Assembly (NCBI RefSeq): GCF_014650755.1
Contig: NZ_BMVO01000026.1
Span: 1 to 64,000 of the forward strand
From: Streptomyces chryseus
GTDB taxonomy: Bacteria; Actinomycetota; Actinomycetes; Streptomycetales; Streptomycetaceae
DNA: 64,000 nt
Reading direction: 5' to 3'
This document shows positions 15,529 to 24,942 of this stretch, one piece after another. Under the pieces are notes generated by a model that was given only the letters and a program-made list of their open reading frames with translations, was not told the origin of the DNA and did no database searches. Every line of letters begins with the position of its first letter. The stretch's first letter is position 1. Made by a program: the position numbers and the translations under genes.

Positions 15529-16311
15529 GTGGCCACGACACAGACGGCTGCCGCTCCACATCCGGCTCCGACCCTGATCGGCTCCGTGCAGCGCGCCCTG
15601 CGCCTGCTGGAGGCGGTGGGCGCGCATGCCGACGGGGCCCCGGCCAAGCAGCTCGCGAGGGAGGCCGGCCTCCCGCTCCCCACGGCCTACCACCTGCTGC
15701 GCACCCTGGTCCACGAGGGCTATCTGCGGCGCGAGCACGGCGTGTTCGTACTCGGCGAGGCCGCCAGGCGGCTCGCCGCCACCGGCGCGCGCCAGAACCG
15801 CCGCGGCCTGATCACCGATTCCCTGGCGTACTGGCGGGACGCGATCGGCGTACCCGTCTACTTCGCGGTCTACCGCGAGGGCGAGATCGACCTCGTCGCG
15901 GTCGCGCAGGGGCCGTCGTCCCCGGCCGTGGAGGAGTGGGCGGACTTCCGCGAGACCGGGCACGCGCACGCGCTCGGCCAGTGCCTGCTCAGCCAGCTCG
16001 ACGAGCCGGCGCGCCGGAACCACCTGCGCCGGCACCCGGTCGAGCCGCTCACGCCGTACACGGTGCGCGACCGGGGGGCGCTGCTGGACCGCCTGGCGGC
16101 GACCGAGCGGATACGGCCGGTCGTGGAACGCCAGGAGTACGCGGTGGGTTCGGTCTGCGCGGCCATCCCGATCACGGTCGGATCGGTCGCCGCGACGATG
16201 GCCATCTCCCTGCCCGTCGAACAGCAGCAGCGACTGCTCCCCGCCGTCGACCAACTGCGCAGTGCGGTGGGAGGACTGCTCAGCTCGTTCGCGTTCTCTA
16301 TCAGTATCTGA
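15529..16311 (+). CDS. ssgR: SsgR, IclR-family activator of ssgA
   Basis: A 260-residue IclR-type regulator. The winged HTH is at about residues 18-75 (SVQRALRLLEAVGAH, AKQLAREAGLPLPTAYHLLRTLVHEGYL) and the C-terminal GAF-like effector domain follows. It sits directly upstream of ssgA, the known arrangement of ssgR-ssgA in S. coelicolor, where SsgR activates ssgA for sporulation. The GTG at 15529 is chosen for its GGGGG RBS at eight bases. A GTG at 15520 is an alternative. The 124-bp gap to ssgA should hold the SsgR-dependent promoter. Confidence 0.9.
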   Translation: MATTQTAAAPHPAPTLIGSVQRALRLLEAVGAHADGAPAKQLAREAGLPLPTAYHLLRTLVHEGYLRREHGVFVLGEAARRLAATGARQNRRGLITDSLAYWRDAIGVPVYFAVYREGEIDLVAVAQGPSSPAVEEWADFRETGHAHALGQCLLSQLDEPARRNHLRRHPVEPLTPYTVRDRGALLDRLAATERIRPVVERQEYAVGSVCAAIPITVGSVAATMAISLPVEQQQRLLPAVDQLRSAVGGLLSSFAFSISI

Positions 16312-16435
16312 AAAATCACTCCTTGTGATCTGCCGGTGCTTCGAGCACGATGGCGCCAGAGGCCAGGAGGGACCATTCCTGGCCATTTCGGCATTTCACT
16401 GTTACGGCCAGTCACTAGGTGCGGGGTTCAAAGCG

Positions 16436-16876
16436 ATGCGTGAGTCGGTTCAGGCAGAGGTCATGATGAGCTTCCTCGTCTCGGAGGAGCTCTCGTTCCG
16501 CATCCCGGTGGAGCTCCGGTACGCGACCGATGATCCGTACGCGGTCCGCATGACGTTCCATCTGCCCGGGGACACCCCCGTCACCTGGGCGTTCGGGCGG
16601 GAGCTGCTGCTCGACGGCCTCGTCGAACCGTGCGGCGAGGGCGATGTGCGCATTGAGCCGATGACCGGCCCCGACGACCTCCTGGACGTCCGCATCCGCC
16701 TCCAGGTCGCCGGTGACCGCGCCCTGTTCCGGGCGGGCGCCGCGCCGCTGGTGGCGTTCCTCGACCGTACGGACAGGCTTGTGCCGATGGGGCAGGAGTG
16801 CGACCTCGGGGACTTCGAGGAGAACCTGGACGAAGCCCTCGGCCGGATCCTCGCCGAGGAGCAGAACGCCGGCTGA
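16436..16876 (+). CDS. ssgA: SsgA, sporulation-specific cell division activator
   Basis: 146 residues, starting MRESVQAEVMMSFLVSEELSF and ending LAEEQNAG, nearly the same as SsgA of S. coelicolor as I recall it. SsgA-like proteins occur only in morphologically complex actinomycetes. SsgA localises septum sites and, with SsgB, helps recruit FtsZ during sporulation. Conserved blocks include RIPVELRY, DPYAVRMTFHLPGDTPVTWAFGRELLLDGL and APLVAFLDRTDRLVP. The ATG at 16436 gives the familiar N-terminus. The RBS is weak. It is controlled by the IclR regulator encoded just upstream. Confidence 0.95.
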   Translation: MRESVQAEVMMSFLVSEELSFRIPVELRYATDDPYAVRMTFHLPGDTPVTWAFGRELLLDGLVEPCGEGDVRIEPMTGPDDLLDVRIRLQVAGDRALFRAGAAPLVAFLDRTDRLVPMGQECDLGDFEENLDEALGRILAEEQNAG

Positions 16877-16894
16877 GCCCCCCGGGGCGGCAGG

Positions 16895-18229
16895 TCAGCG
16901 CTTGCGCCGCCGGCCCCCGCCACCGCCCCCGAAGCCGCCCCCGCGCGCCGGGGAGGCGGCGGCGGAACCGTCGGGCGCCGGACGGTCGGCCGAAACGACC
17001 AGCGCCGCGAGCGCGGTCGTCACCGGCACCGAGGCGACCAGACCGATCGAGCCGACCAGGGTCCGTACGATCTCCTCCGCCACCAGCTCGCTGTTGGCGA
17101 CCGTACCGACGCTGCTCTGCGCGATGGAGAACAGCAGCAGCAGGGGCAGGGCGGCGCCCGCGTACGCCAGGACGAGCGTGTTGACGACCGACGCGATGTG
17201 GTCCCGGCCGATGCGGATACCGGCCCGGTACAGGGCGCGCGGCCCCATCGAGGGGTCCGCCTGGTGGAGTTCCCAGACCGCCGACGTCTGGGTGACCGTC
17301 ACGTCGTCGAGCACACCGAGCGAGCCGATGATGATGCCGGCGAGCAGCAGGCCGCTCATGTCGATGTCCGGATACAGGCCGTGGATGAGACCGGTGTTGT
17401 CGTCCGTGTTGCCGCTCAGGTAGGCCCAGTCGATGAAGAGCGAGCCGAGCAGCCCGATCAGCAGCAGCGAGATGAGCGTGCCGACGACGGCGACCGACGT
17501 CCGGGCGGTCAGGCCGTGGCAGGCGTAGAGCGCGATGAGCATGATGGCGCTCGCCCCGACGACGGCGACGAGCAGCGGATTCGAGCCCTGGAGGATCGCG
17601 GGGAGGATGAACAGCGTCAGGACCGCGAAGGACGCGGCGAGCGCGATCAGCGCCATCACGCCCTTCATCCGTCCGACGGCGACCACCGCGAGCGCGAAGA
17701 TCCCGGCGAGCAGCGCCATCGGGACGCCCCGGTCCACGTCCGTCACCGAGTACTGGAGGTCACGGGGCGCGTCGGGCGCGTACGCCACCACCACGCCCTG
17801 CCCCTCGTGCAACTGTCTGGGCGCGTCGGGCTGGACGATCTCGGTGAACTCGCGGCCCTTGTCCTTGCCGGAGGTGACCTCGACCGTCGCCTTCTCGCAG
17901 GCGCCCTGCTGGGCCTGCTGGGCCTCGCGCCCGGACGGTGTGGAGGTGTCGCCGGTCGGTGGCACCTGGGCGGCGTTCACGTCCTTGCAGTCGACCTCCT
18001 GCACCCGTGTCACCGTGCCGGACACGGTCTGCCGGTCGAAACCGACACCGGTGCGCTCGTGTTCGGGCGCACCGCCGGGCCAGAGCACGACGAGGCCGAC
18101 GAAGACGGCGGTGGCGAAGGGGATCAGCACCGCGGCGATGACCTTGCGCAGGTGCTTGGAGACGGGCGCGGCGGGCCCGTGGCTGTGGGTGTGGCCGTGG
18201 ATTTCGGGCGTTGGCTGTGGGGACGTCAC
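16895..18229 (-). CDS. YibE/F-family membrane protein
   Basis: A 444-residue protein with a His-rich cytoplasmic start (HGHTHSHG), one membrane helix near 30-52 and an extracytoplasmic domain to about residue 165. That domain contains two Cys (EVDCKD and QGACEKA) and likely binds or senses something outside. Seven or more further helices follow, in the YibE/F pattern (GSLGVLDDVTVTQTSAVWEL). The C-terminus is a Gly/Arg-rich tail (GGGFGGGGGGRRRKR). Function of the family is unknown. A GTG at 18229 starts it. It is divergent from the thiC leader and convergent with ssgA. Confidence 0.8.
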   Translation of the reverse strand: MTSPQPTPEIHGHTHSHGPAAPVSKHLRKVIAAVLIPFATAVFVGLVVLWPGGAPEHERTGVGFDRQTVSGTVTRVQEVDCKDVNAAQVPPTGDTSTPSGREAQQAQQGACEKATVEVTSGKDKGREFTEIVQPDAPRQLHEGQGVVVAYAPDAPRDLQYSVTDVDRGVPMALLAGIFALAVVAVGRMKGVMALIALAASFAVLTLFILPAILQGSNPLLVAVVGASAIMLIALYACHGLTARTSVAVVGTLISLLLIGLLGSLFIDWAYLSGNTDDNTGLIHGLYPDIDMSGLLLAGIIIGSLGVLDDVTVTQTSAVWELHQADPSMGPRALYRAGIRIGRDHIASVVNTLVLAYAGAALPLLLLFSIAQSSVGTVANSELVAEEIVRTLVGSIGLVASVPVTTALAALVVSADRPAPDGSAAASPARGGGFGGGGGGRRRKR

Positions 18230-18309
18230 CGACCGATCATCGCAAGAACGACGGGGGCCCTCTGTTCAGCGCGCCAGAGGGGACGCTAGCGTGGGGGCAC
18301 CTTTGCACA

Positions 18310-18423
18310 CGCGGGAGCTCGGAGCACCGGGCTGAGAGGGCGCTGACCTTCGTACGTGAATCCGTACGAAAGCCGCTGCGTCGACCGCCGAACCTGTTAC
18401 CGGGTAATGCCGGCGTAGGGAGT
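18310..18423 (+). promoter_or_regulatory. TPP riboswitch (THI box) of thiC
   Basis: The leader carries the conserved halves of the thiamine-pyrophosphate aptamer: CGGAGCACCGGGCTGAGAG (first half with CTGAGA) and GAACCTGTTACCGGGTAATG then CCGGCGTAGGGA (second half). A variable P3 arm with the inverted repeat CGTACG...CGTACG (18352-18368) lies between them. The aptamer ends seven bases before the thiC ATG, so TPP binding probably blocks ribosome access, the usual mode in actinomycetes. Confidence 0.95.
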
Positions 18424-18430
18424 AGGTCTC

Positions 18431-20206
18431 ATGACCACAGCGGATGCACACACGCCTGCCACCAGCCAGGACGGCCGCAAGCCGGGCTGGCACAAGGGGT
18501 ACGTCACGGGGCCCGAGGGCACTCGTGCGGACCTGCGCGTGCCGGTCCGGCAGGTGCACCTCACCAACGGGAAGGACGTGACGCTGTACGACACGTCCGG
18601 CCCGTACACCGACCCGACCATCGAGACGGACGTACGCCGCGGACTCGCGCCCCTGCGCGAGAACTGGATCATCGGGCGCGGCGACACCGAGGAGTACGCG
18701 GGCCGCCCGGTCCGTCCCGAGGACGACGGGATCAAGCACACGTCGCCGCGCGGCGGCCTCAAGAACCTCGACGCGGTCTTCCCCGGCCGGCCGCGCCAGC
18801 CCCGCCGGGGCCGCGGCGGGCAGGCGGTCACGCAGCTCGCGTACGCCCGTCGCGGGGACATCACGCCCGAGATGGAGTTCGTGGCGATCCGCGAGAACGT
18901 GGCGCCCGAGGTCGTGCGCGAGGAGATCGCGGCAGGCCGCGCGGTGCTGCCCGCGAACGTCAACCACCCGGAGATCGAGCCGATGATCATCGGCAAGCGG
19001 TTCCTGGTGAAGGTCAACGCCAACATCGGCAACTCGGCGGTCACTTCCTCCATCGAGGAGGAGGTGGACAAGATGACCTGGGCGACCAAGTGGGGCGCCG
19101 ACACGGTCATGGACCTGTCGACCGGCCGCAACATCCACACCACCCGCGAGTGGGTGCTGCGCAACTCCCCCGTCCCGATCGGCACCGTCCCGCTCTACCA
19201 GGCCCTCGAAAAGGTCGACGGCCGGGCGGAGGAGCTGACCTGGGAGATCTACAAGGACACGGTCATCGAGCAGGCCGAGCAGGGCGTCGACTACATGACG
19301 GTCCACGCCGGCGTGCGCCTGCCGTACGTGCCGCTGACGGCCCGTCGCAAGACCGGCATCGTCTCGCGCGGCGGCTCGATCATGGCCGCGTGGTGCCTGG
19401 CGCACCACAAGGAGTCGTTCCTGTACGAGAACTTCGAGGAGCTCTGCGACATCCTCGCCGCGTACGACGTCACGTACTCGCTCGGCGACGGCCTGCGGCC
19501 CGGCTCGATCGCGGACGCCAACGACGAGGCGCAGTTCGCCGAGCTGAAGACCCTCGGCGAGCTCAACACGATCGCCAAGCGGCACCACGTGCAGACCATG
19601 ATCGAGGGCCCGGGGCACGTCCCGATGCACAAGATCAAGGAGAACATCGACCTCCAGCAGGAGATCTGCGAGGAGGCGCCGTTCTACACGCTCGGCCCGC
19701 TCACCACGGACGTGGCACCGGCGTACGACCACATCACGTCCGGCATCGGTGCGGCGATGATCGCCTGGTGGGGCACGGCGATGCTCTGCTACGTCACGCC
19801 CAAGGAGCACCTGGGCCTGCCCAACCGCGACGACGTGAAGACCGGCGTCATCACGTACAAGATCGCGGCCCACGCCGCGGACCTGGCGAAGGGCCACCCG
19901 GGGGCGCAGGAGTGGGACGACGCGCTGTCGGACGCCCGCTTCGAGTTCCGCTGGGAGGACCAGTTCAACCTGGCCCTCGACCCGGACACGGCGCGCTCGT
20001 TCCACGACGAGACGCTCCCCGCCGAACCGGCGAAGACGGCGCACTTCTGCTCCATGTGCGGACCGAAGTTCTGTTCGATGAAGATCAGCCAGGACATCCG
20101 GCGTGAGCACGGTGGTACGCAGGACGAGATCGAGGCGGGCATGGCGGAGAAGTCCAAGGAGTTCGCCGCCGCCGGGAACCGGGTGTACCTCCCGATCGCC
20201 GACTGA
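18431..20206 (+). CDS. thiC: ThiC, phosphomethylpyrimidine synthase
   Basis: A 591-residue radical-SAM-type enzyme that converts 5-aminoimidazole ribotide to HMP phosphate in thiamine biosynthesis. The C-terminal CSMCGPKFC supplies the three Cys for the 4Fe-4S cluster. Conserved blocks SRGGSIMAAWCLAHHKE, IEGPGHVPMHKI and PFYTLGPLTTDVAPAYDHITSGIGAA are intact, so the enzyme should be active. It is monocistronic in view, under a TPP riboswitch. The ATG at 18431 follows GTAGGGAGTAGG. Confidence 0.97.
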   Translation: MTTADAHTPATSQDGRKPGWHKGYVTGPEGTRADLRVPVRQVHLTNGKDVTLYDTSGPYTDPTIETDVRRGLAPLRENWIIGRGDTEEYAGRPVRPEDDGIKHTSPRGGLKNLDAVFPGRPRQPRRGRGGQAVTQLAYARRGDITPEMEFVAIRENVAPEVVREEIAAGRAVLPANVNHPEIEPMIIGKRFLVKVNANIGNSAVTSSIEEEVDKMTWATKWGADTVMDLSTGRNIHTTREWVLRNSPVPIGTVPLYQALEKVDGRAEELTWEIYKDTVIEQAEQGVDYMTVHAGVRLPYVPLTARRKTGIVSRGGSIMAAWCLAHHKESFLYENFEELCDILAAYDVTYSLGDGLRPGSIADANDEAQFAELKTLGELNTIAKRHHVQTMIEGPGHVPMHKIKENIDLQQEICEEAPFYTLGPLTTDVAPAYDHITSGIGAAMIAWWGTAMLCYVTPKEHLGLPNRDDVKTGVITYKIAAHAADLAKGHPGAQEWDDALSDARFEFRWEDQFNLALDPDTARSFHDETLPAEPAKTAHFCSMCGPKFCSMKISQDIRREHGGTQDEIEAGMAEKSKEFAAAGNRVYLPIAD

Positions 20207-20319
20207 TCCGTCGGTCCTGACCTTCCCGTCCGTCACGCCCGTCCCGTCCGCCCCTCACCCCGGCCGCTGTCAGTGGGTGCCGCGACGTTGGCGGCAGACC
20301 TGATGACAGGAGGCCCGGG

Positions 20320-20757
20320 GTGAGCGGGGCGGGGACGGTTGTGGAGATCGCCTACGGCGAGGGGTGGGACCTGGCGGCGCGTGCGCTGCTGGGCCCGCTG
20401 ACCGTGGAGGCGGCGAGGGCCCGGGACGCGGCCGGGCTGCCGTACGCCGCGGTCTGCCGGACAGCGGGCGGGGGCGGTCCGGCGGAGGTCCGCCTGGTCG
20501 CGTGGCGGGAGCACTACGCGGGTGTCTGGGTGTACGACGACCAGGGGCGGCGTACGCGGCACATCGAGATGCGCCTCGACGGAGACCGGCTGTTCCGGCG
20601 CCGAGCGGACAGCTGGCTCTATCCGGGCCCGGACATGCCGGAGTTCGACCAGGCGTGCCCCCGTGCGACGGTGCGGCTGCTTCCCGACGGGCGGGGCAGC
20701 CGCGACTGGCGGCCCGCCGGGGAACAGGGCCCGATGCCCACCACCACGGCCGAACCC
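20320..20757 (+). pseudogene. Hypothetical protein, 5' part of a frameshifted or fused gene
   Basis: A GTG at 20320 with AGGAGG six bases upstream opens a frame with coherent protein sequence: VVEIAYGEGWDLAARALLGPLTVE through LLPDGRGSRDWRPAGEQGP. After about base 20745 this frame turns into Arg/Ser/Thr-rich nonsense (PRRTSTRPAATRRT) and stops at 20928. Sensible coding then continues in the next frame. I do not recognise the N-terminal domain. It has a good start, so it was recently a real gene. The breakpoint lies between about 20735 and 20765; the end given is approximate. Confidence 0.6.
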
Positions 20758-21170
20758 CGACGAACATCGACCCGTCCGGCCGCAACGCGCCGGACCTGTA
20801 CGCCGTCGCCCGGCGCGGCATGCGGGAGGAGCTCTCCCTGGAGGCGCCCGAGCACTCCCTCGCGCTCCTGGCGTTCGTGCTCGACGTCGACCGGCGCCAG
20901 TGGAGCGCTCACTTCTACGCGCGGCTGAGGACCCTGACCCGCGACGGCGTCCAGGCCCGTATGAGCAGGGGCGTCGCCGACCGGTGGGAGCACCGGGCGA
21001 TGGAGTTCGTGCCCTTTCGCCCGGCGGACGTGGCCAGGTATCTCCTGCGTGCGGATCGGATGCACCGGTGGGCTCCGCTGGCCCCGGCGCTGTTCCACCT
21101 GGCGCTGGTGCACGTGCACGGCCGGACCTCGGTGGAACGGGCGGAGGCGCAGGTGGTCCGGCGGCTGTAG
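20758..21170 (+). pseudogene. C-terminal fragment of a Nudix-like regulator-type protein, out of frame with the upstream part
   Basis: In the frame one base off the upstream gene, the sequence reads NIDPSGRNAPDLYAVARRGMREELSL, LALLAFVLDVDRRQWSAHFYARL, GVADRWEHRAMEFVPF and ends at TAG 21168-21170. From memory these blocks match the C-terminal half of larger Streptomyces Nudix-like proteins that carry an N-terminal part absent here. There is no RBS or start before the conserved region; the first ATG in frame (20820) lies inside it. It therefore looks like a truncated remnant joined to the preceding gene. A sequencing frameshift in one longer gene is the alternative. Confidence 0.6.
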
Positions 21171-21180
21171 CGGGGCGGGG

Positions 21181-21996
21181 CTACTCGGGCTTGTGGTCGG
21201 GGCCGCCGAAGTCGGGGCTGGAGAAGTCCGGGCTGGAGTAACTCGGGCGCGGGCCCGGCGTGGTGCCGCCGTCCGGGCCGGGGCTGCTGTAGTCCGGGCG
21301 CGAGTACCCCAGGTCGGGGATCCGGCCGGCGGGGCGGCGCGGCGCGGGTGCGGCCGGCTCCGCACCGGGTGCGGCCAGGGCGTCGCGCAGGAACGGTACG
21401 ACGCCCCGCTCCAGCAGGGCCTGGCGCCAGGCAGCCCCGGCCTGTTCGACCTCGGGGGACCGCTCGCCCGCCCGCCCGTCGGAGAACGCCGTCGAACCGT
21501 TGCGCAGGGCCGTCAGGAGCAGGCCCACCGCTGCCACCAGGATGCCCGCCGCCGTGAGGGCGGCGAAGATCCAGCCGGCGGTGAGCAGCGCGCGGGCGAA
21601 CTCGGGTTCCGGGGTGAGCATGGTGAGCAGGTAGCCGACGATCAGGAAGATCGCCGCGGCGGTGCCCGCCAGTACGGGCGTCAGCACGGCGACGACGGCG
21701 GCGACGCCCGCGCCCGCCGTCTCGGAGGCGTCCCCCATGGCGAGGACGGAGCCGGTGCGGGCGGCCGGTGTGCGCACGTCCTCGCGGACCTGCACGTAGT
21801 GGTCGTACTCGGCGGCGGCGGCCGCCGCGATGAGCGCGGAGGCGTTCATCGCCATGGTGCGCAGCTGTGCGGTGTTCAGCCGTTGCCCGACGGCGGTCAG
21901 TTCCGGTCGTTCGTGAGCGGTGCGCAATGCTTCGTCGAGGACGCGTTCGAATTCCGGGCGGTCCTCGGCCAGCAGGTGCGGAGCGCTGCTGTTCAT
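21181..21996 (-). CDS. Membrane protein with repetitive SSPDF C-terminus
   Basis: 271 residues. An amphipathic helical N-terminal region (1-95) is followed by two membrane helices at about 98-125 and 140-163. The C-terminal cytoplasmic part ends in a low-complexity segment of SRPDYSSPGPD, YSSPDFSSPDFGGPD repeats. No known domain is recognised. The ATG at 21996 has GGGGGAC upstream. It stands alone between the degraded gene pair and the metallophosphatase gene. The Ser-Pro-Asp/aromatic repeats could be phosphorylated, but this is speculation. Confidence 0.7.
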   Translation of the reverse strand: MNSSAPHLLAEDRPEFERVLDEALRTAHERPELTAVGQRLNTAQLRTMAMNASALIAAAAAAEYDHYVQVREDVRTPAARTGSVLAMGDASETAGAGVAAVVAVLTPVLAGTAAAIFLIVGYLLTMLTPEPEFARALLTAGWIFAALTAAGILVAAVGLLLTALRNGSTAFSDGRAGERSPEVEQAGAAWRQALLERGVVPFLRDALAAPGAEPAAPAPRRPAGRIPDLGYSRPDYSSPGPDGGTTPGPRPSYSSPDFSSPDFGGPDHKPE

Positions 21997-22185
21997 GTGC
22001 GTCCCCCGATGCTCCGTAGGGCCGGCATCACCCGCGCGGGGCGGGTAATTGGGCGGAAACGGAGGAGAGCCTGCTACGGATAAGCCGATGGTAGAGCGCC
22101 TACGGCAGGGGGTGACAGGGGGTTTCCGGAAATAGGACCAGTGGTAAGTGCGGCGTGTATATGGCCGCGCCTTCCCCCGCGGAGT

Positions 22186-23304
22186 TCAGCCATGCAGGGG
22201 GAGTTGGACCACCAGCAGCTTTCCGGCCATGGTCACGCCGCCGTCCATGGCGACGGCGAGCCCGTCGGCGTACACGTGGGGGCCTTCCACGGCCGGCCGC
22301 GCGTTCTCGTCGTCGCCGTCCGCGCTCTCGTTGCCCACCTCGCCCAGCAGGTACGGGATGGGGCTGTGACCATGGACGACACGGTCGCCGCCGTACGCGT
22401 CGAGGAGTTCGCGCGCCGCCTGTGCGCCTCCCTCGTCGCGGAAGGCGAAGCGCTTGGTGAGCTTGCGGAAGACGTCCCAGCACTCGTCGGCGTCGTTGCG
22501 CGTGAGAATGGCGTGGACCGTGTCGTTCACGTCCTCGATGGTGCTGCCGTAGTCGAGGTACGCCGTCGTGTCGGAGTGCGTCAGCAGATGCGCGTCTTCG
22601 AGCGCGACCGCGTCGAGGCGGGACATCCACTGCAGGTGTACGTCCTGGAGCCGGTCCATGTCGGCCTTCTGCCCGCCGTTGAGCAGCCAGGCGGCCTGGA
22701 AAGTGGCCGTGCCCGCACCCGAGTTGACGGGGGTGTCGCCGAACCGCTTGGCGCCGATGAGCAGCAGCTCGTGGTTGCCCATGAGGGCCTTGCAGTAGCC
22801 GCCGGCGGCCGCGGCCTCGGCGGACAGCCGCATCACGAGGTCGATGACGCCGATCCCGTCGGGTCCCCGGTCGGTGAAGTCGCCGAGGAACCAGAGCCGG
22901 GCGTTGCCGGCGGCCCAGTGGCCCTCGGCGTCGATGAGCCCCTGCTCGGCGAGGGCGGCGTACAGCTCGTCGAGGTAGCCGTGCACATCGCCGACGACGA
23001 AGAGCGGGCCGAGGCCCTCGCCCGCGGCGGGCCGGGGTTCGGGCGCGGGCTGCGCCGTGACCTGGAGCGTGTCGCCGGGGCCGCCGCGGCTGATCACCGG
23101 GAGGTCGCGCTGGGTGGGGGTGTACCCCTCGGGCTCCTCGTCGACGGCGTAGGCGCTCCCGTAAGTGTTCCCGTACGCGTCGCCGTAGCCGTTCCCGGCA
23201 GCGTGCGCGTGCGCGGGATCCGGGGTCTGGGCGTACGGGGGTACGCGGAAGTCCCGCAATGTCGCCGTTCGCACTGCGGGTCCCTGACCGGCCCCCTGAG
23301 TCAT
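22186..23304 (-). CDS. Metallophosphoesterase (PPP-like)
   Basis: A 372-residue calcineurin-like phosphoesterase. Residues 1-100 are low complexity (Gly/Tyr/Ala with GNGYGDAYGNTYGSAYAV). The catalytic domain has all metal motifs in order: FVVGDVHGYLDEL (GDxHG), LGDFTDRGPDG (GDxxDRG), MGNHELLL (GNHE), HLLTHSD and VVHGHSPIPYL. This matches PPP-type Ser/Thr phosphatases or diadenosine tetraphosphatases of bacteria. The ATG at 23304 follows GGAGGGG. The substrate (phosphoprotein or nucleotide) is not decided. Confidence 0.85.
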   Translation of the reverse strand: MTQGAGQGPAVRTATLRDFRVPPYAQTPDPAHAHAAGNGYGDAYGNTYGSAYAVDEEPEGYTPTQRDLPVISRGGPGDTLQVTAQPAPEPRPAAGEGLGPLFVVGDVHGYLDELYAALAEQGLIDAEGHWAAGNARLWFLGDFTDRGPDGIGVIDLVMRLSAEAAAAGGYCKALMGNHELLLIGAKRFGDTPVNSGAGTATFQAAWLLNGGQKADMDRLQDVHLQWMSRLDAVALEDAHLLTHSDTTAYLDYGSTIEDVNDTVHAILTRNDADECWDVFRKLTKRFAFRDEGGAQAARELLDAYGGDRVVHGHSPIPYLLGEVGNESADGDDENARPAVEGPHVYADGLAVAMDGGVTMAGKLLVVQLPLHG

Positions 23305-23480
23305 CGACCCCTCCACCACCGTCGCGCGCCGCCGTACACCTTTGGGTCCCACCTGGTCGTGGTTGGCCCGCGGTGTCGTGCGCCCATCATAGGAATGAGG
23401 CTCGTGCTCTGTGACGCACCAGGGGTGGTGAATCCGGATGCGCACCTGGTTCGTCGGTTGTTTCGTCCCAATTGGGGAGG

Positions 23481-24593
23481 TCAGTCCCCGGACGGTGAGC
23501 GCGGCGGGCTGACCGTGGTGCGTGGCGGCCGGCGCTGCGACGACGTCCGGACGATGAGTTCGGTCGGTATCACCTGTTCGACGGGACTGTCGGTATTGAT
23601 GCCTTCGATGGCGTCGATGAGGAGTTGGACGACGGCGGTGCCGATGCGGCGCGGCTTCAGCGAGAGCGTGGTGATGGGCGGTTCGGTGGCGGCGTACACG
23701 GTGGACTCGCTGCAGCACACGAGCAGCAGGTCCTCGGGTACGCGCAGTCCGTAGCGGCGGGCGGCGGCGAGCAGGTCGGTGCCGTTGGGGTCGAAGAGCC
23801 CGTACACGGCGTCGGGGCGGTCCGGGCGGGCGAGCAGCCGGTCGGCCGCGACGGCGCCCGCGCAGGGGTCGTGTGCCGGGTAGGACTCGTAGACGGGGTC
23901 CTGGCCCACGCGCTCGCACCAGCGCAGATAGGCGTCGGTGGACAGGCGGGTGTAGGTGTCGGTGGTGTTGCCGGTGAGCAGCCCGATGCGGCGGGCTCCG
24001 GCGTCGGCGAGGTGGTCGAGGAGGTCGAGGACGGCCGCCTCGTGGTCGTTGTCGACCCAGGCGGTCACGGGCAGGGTGCCCGCGGGCCGGCCGTCGGAGA
24101 CGACGGGCAGGCCCTGGCGTACGAGCTCGGTGACGACCGCGTCCTGGTCGGACGGGTCGATGACGACGGTGCCGTCGAGTGCGACGTTCGACCAGACGTC
24201 GTGGCGCGAGGTGGCGGGGAGGATGACCAGGGCGTAGCCGCGGGCGAGCGCCGCGGAGGTCGCGGCTCTCGCCATCTCGGCGAAGTACGCGAATTCGGTG
24301 AAGGTGAAAGGTTCATCCCCGTACGTGGTCACGGTCAGGCCGATGAGGCCCGACTTGCCGGTACGGAGGGTTCTGGCCGCCGCGGAGGGGCGGTAGCCCA
24401 GTCTCTCGGCGACCTCGCGAACGTGGCTGCGGGTGGCGTCCGGGAGCCGGCCCTTGCCGTTGAGCGCGTCGGAGACCGTCGTGATGGAGACACCGGCTGC
24501 GGCGGCGACGTCCCGAATGCCCGCTCGTCCTGGCCGGGTGCTCCGCCGGGGGGTTTCCGTCCGGCTCACCTGATGCTTCCCTGCTGCTGTCAT
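23481..24593 (-). CDS. LacI-family transcriptional regulator
   Basis: A 370-residue repressor. The LacI HTH lies at about residues 22-65 (GIRDVAAAAGVSITTVSDALNGKGRLPDATRSHVREVAERLGYRPSAAARTLRTGKSGLIGL) with the hinge helix after it. A two-lobed sugar-binding effector domain follows (GTVVIDP, GLLTGNTTDTYTRLS, DAVYGLFDPNGTDLL, PITTLSLKPRRIG). The ATG at 24593 is used. The RBS is weak, and an upstream start at 24659 would add 22 residues. No sugar transporter is adjacent, so the regulon is unknown. A TGCATATGCA palindrome at 24635-24644 upstream may be an autoregulatory operator. Confidence 0.85.
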   Translation of the reverse strand: MTAAGKHQVSRTETPRRSTRPGRAGIRDVAAAAGVSITTVSDALNGKGRLPDATRSHVREVAERLGYRPSAAARTLRTGKSGLIGLTVTTYGDEPFTFTEFAYFAEMARAATSAALARGYALVILPATSRHDVWSNVALDGTVVIDPSDQDAVVTELVRQGLPVVSDGRPAGTLPVTAWVDNDHEAAVLDLLDHLADAGARRIGLLTGNTTDTYTRLSTDAYLRWCERVGQDPVYESYPAHDPCAGAVAADRLLARPDRPDAVYGLFDPNGTDLLAAARRYGLRVPEDLLLVCCSESTVYAATEPPITTLSLKPRRIGTAVVQLLIDAIEGINTDSPVEQVIPTELIVRTSSQRRPPRTTVSPPRSPSGD

Positions 24594-24942
24594 GGCGAGC
24601 CGATAGTAGGGCTCGGGCAGGTGGTTAGGGCGGATGCATATGCAGTCGTTGACAGGCACGTTTCTGCAAGGAAGTTTCGCCCCAATGCCCTTGGAATTAA
24701 AGGCAGTTGGGCAGTCGCGCCGGTCAGTCAGGCTTGTCGACCGGCACGGTCCTGCCTAGTGGCCTATGTTGCGAAGAGGTCTCAACCCACCCTCACGGGG
24801 GATGCGCGCCACGGAGTGAGCCACCGGCGCGCGACGCGATGGGCAGCGCTCCCCCCATCCCGTGCGCCCGCCATTCGCAGCGGCGCGCAATCCTCATAAG
24901 GTGAGCAGCATTGGCGGTACGTACGGTCGAGGAGGACCCGAA
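24594..24942. other. 349-bp intergenic region between the LacI gene and hisC
   Basis: Both flanking genes read outward. It contains the palindrome TGCATATGCA (24635-24644) and a candidate hisC promoter TTGTCG-17-TAGTGG (about 24734-24762). No tRNA, terminator or ORF with a good RBS is visible. Confidence 0.4.

Noticed and set aside
24600..24942. A tRNA or integration site beside the LacI gene
   Set aside because: No cloverleaf or CCA-like acceptor stem could be folded by eye, and there is no integrase.
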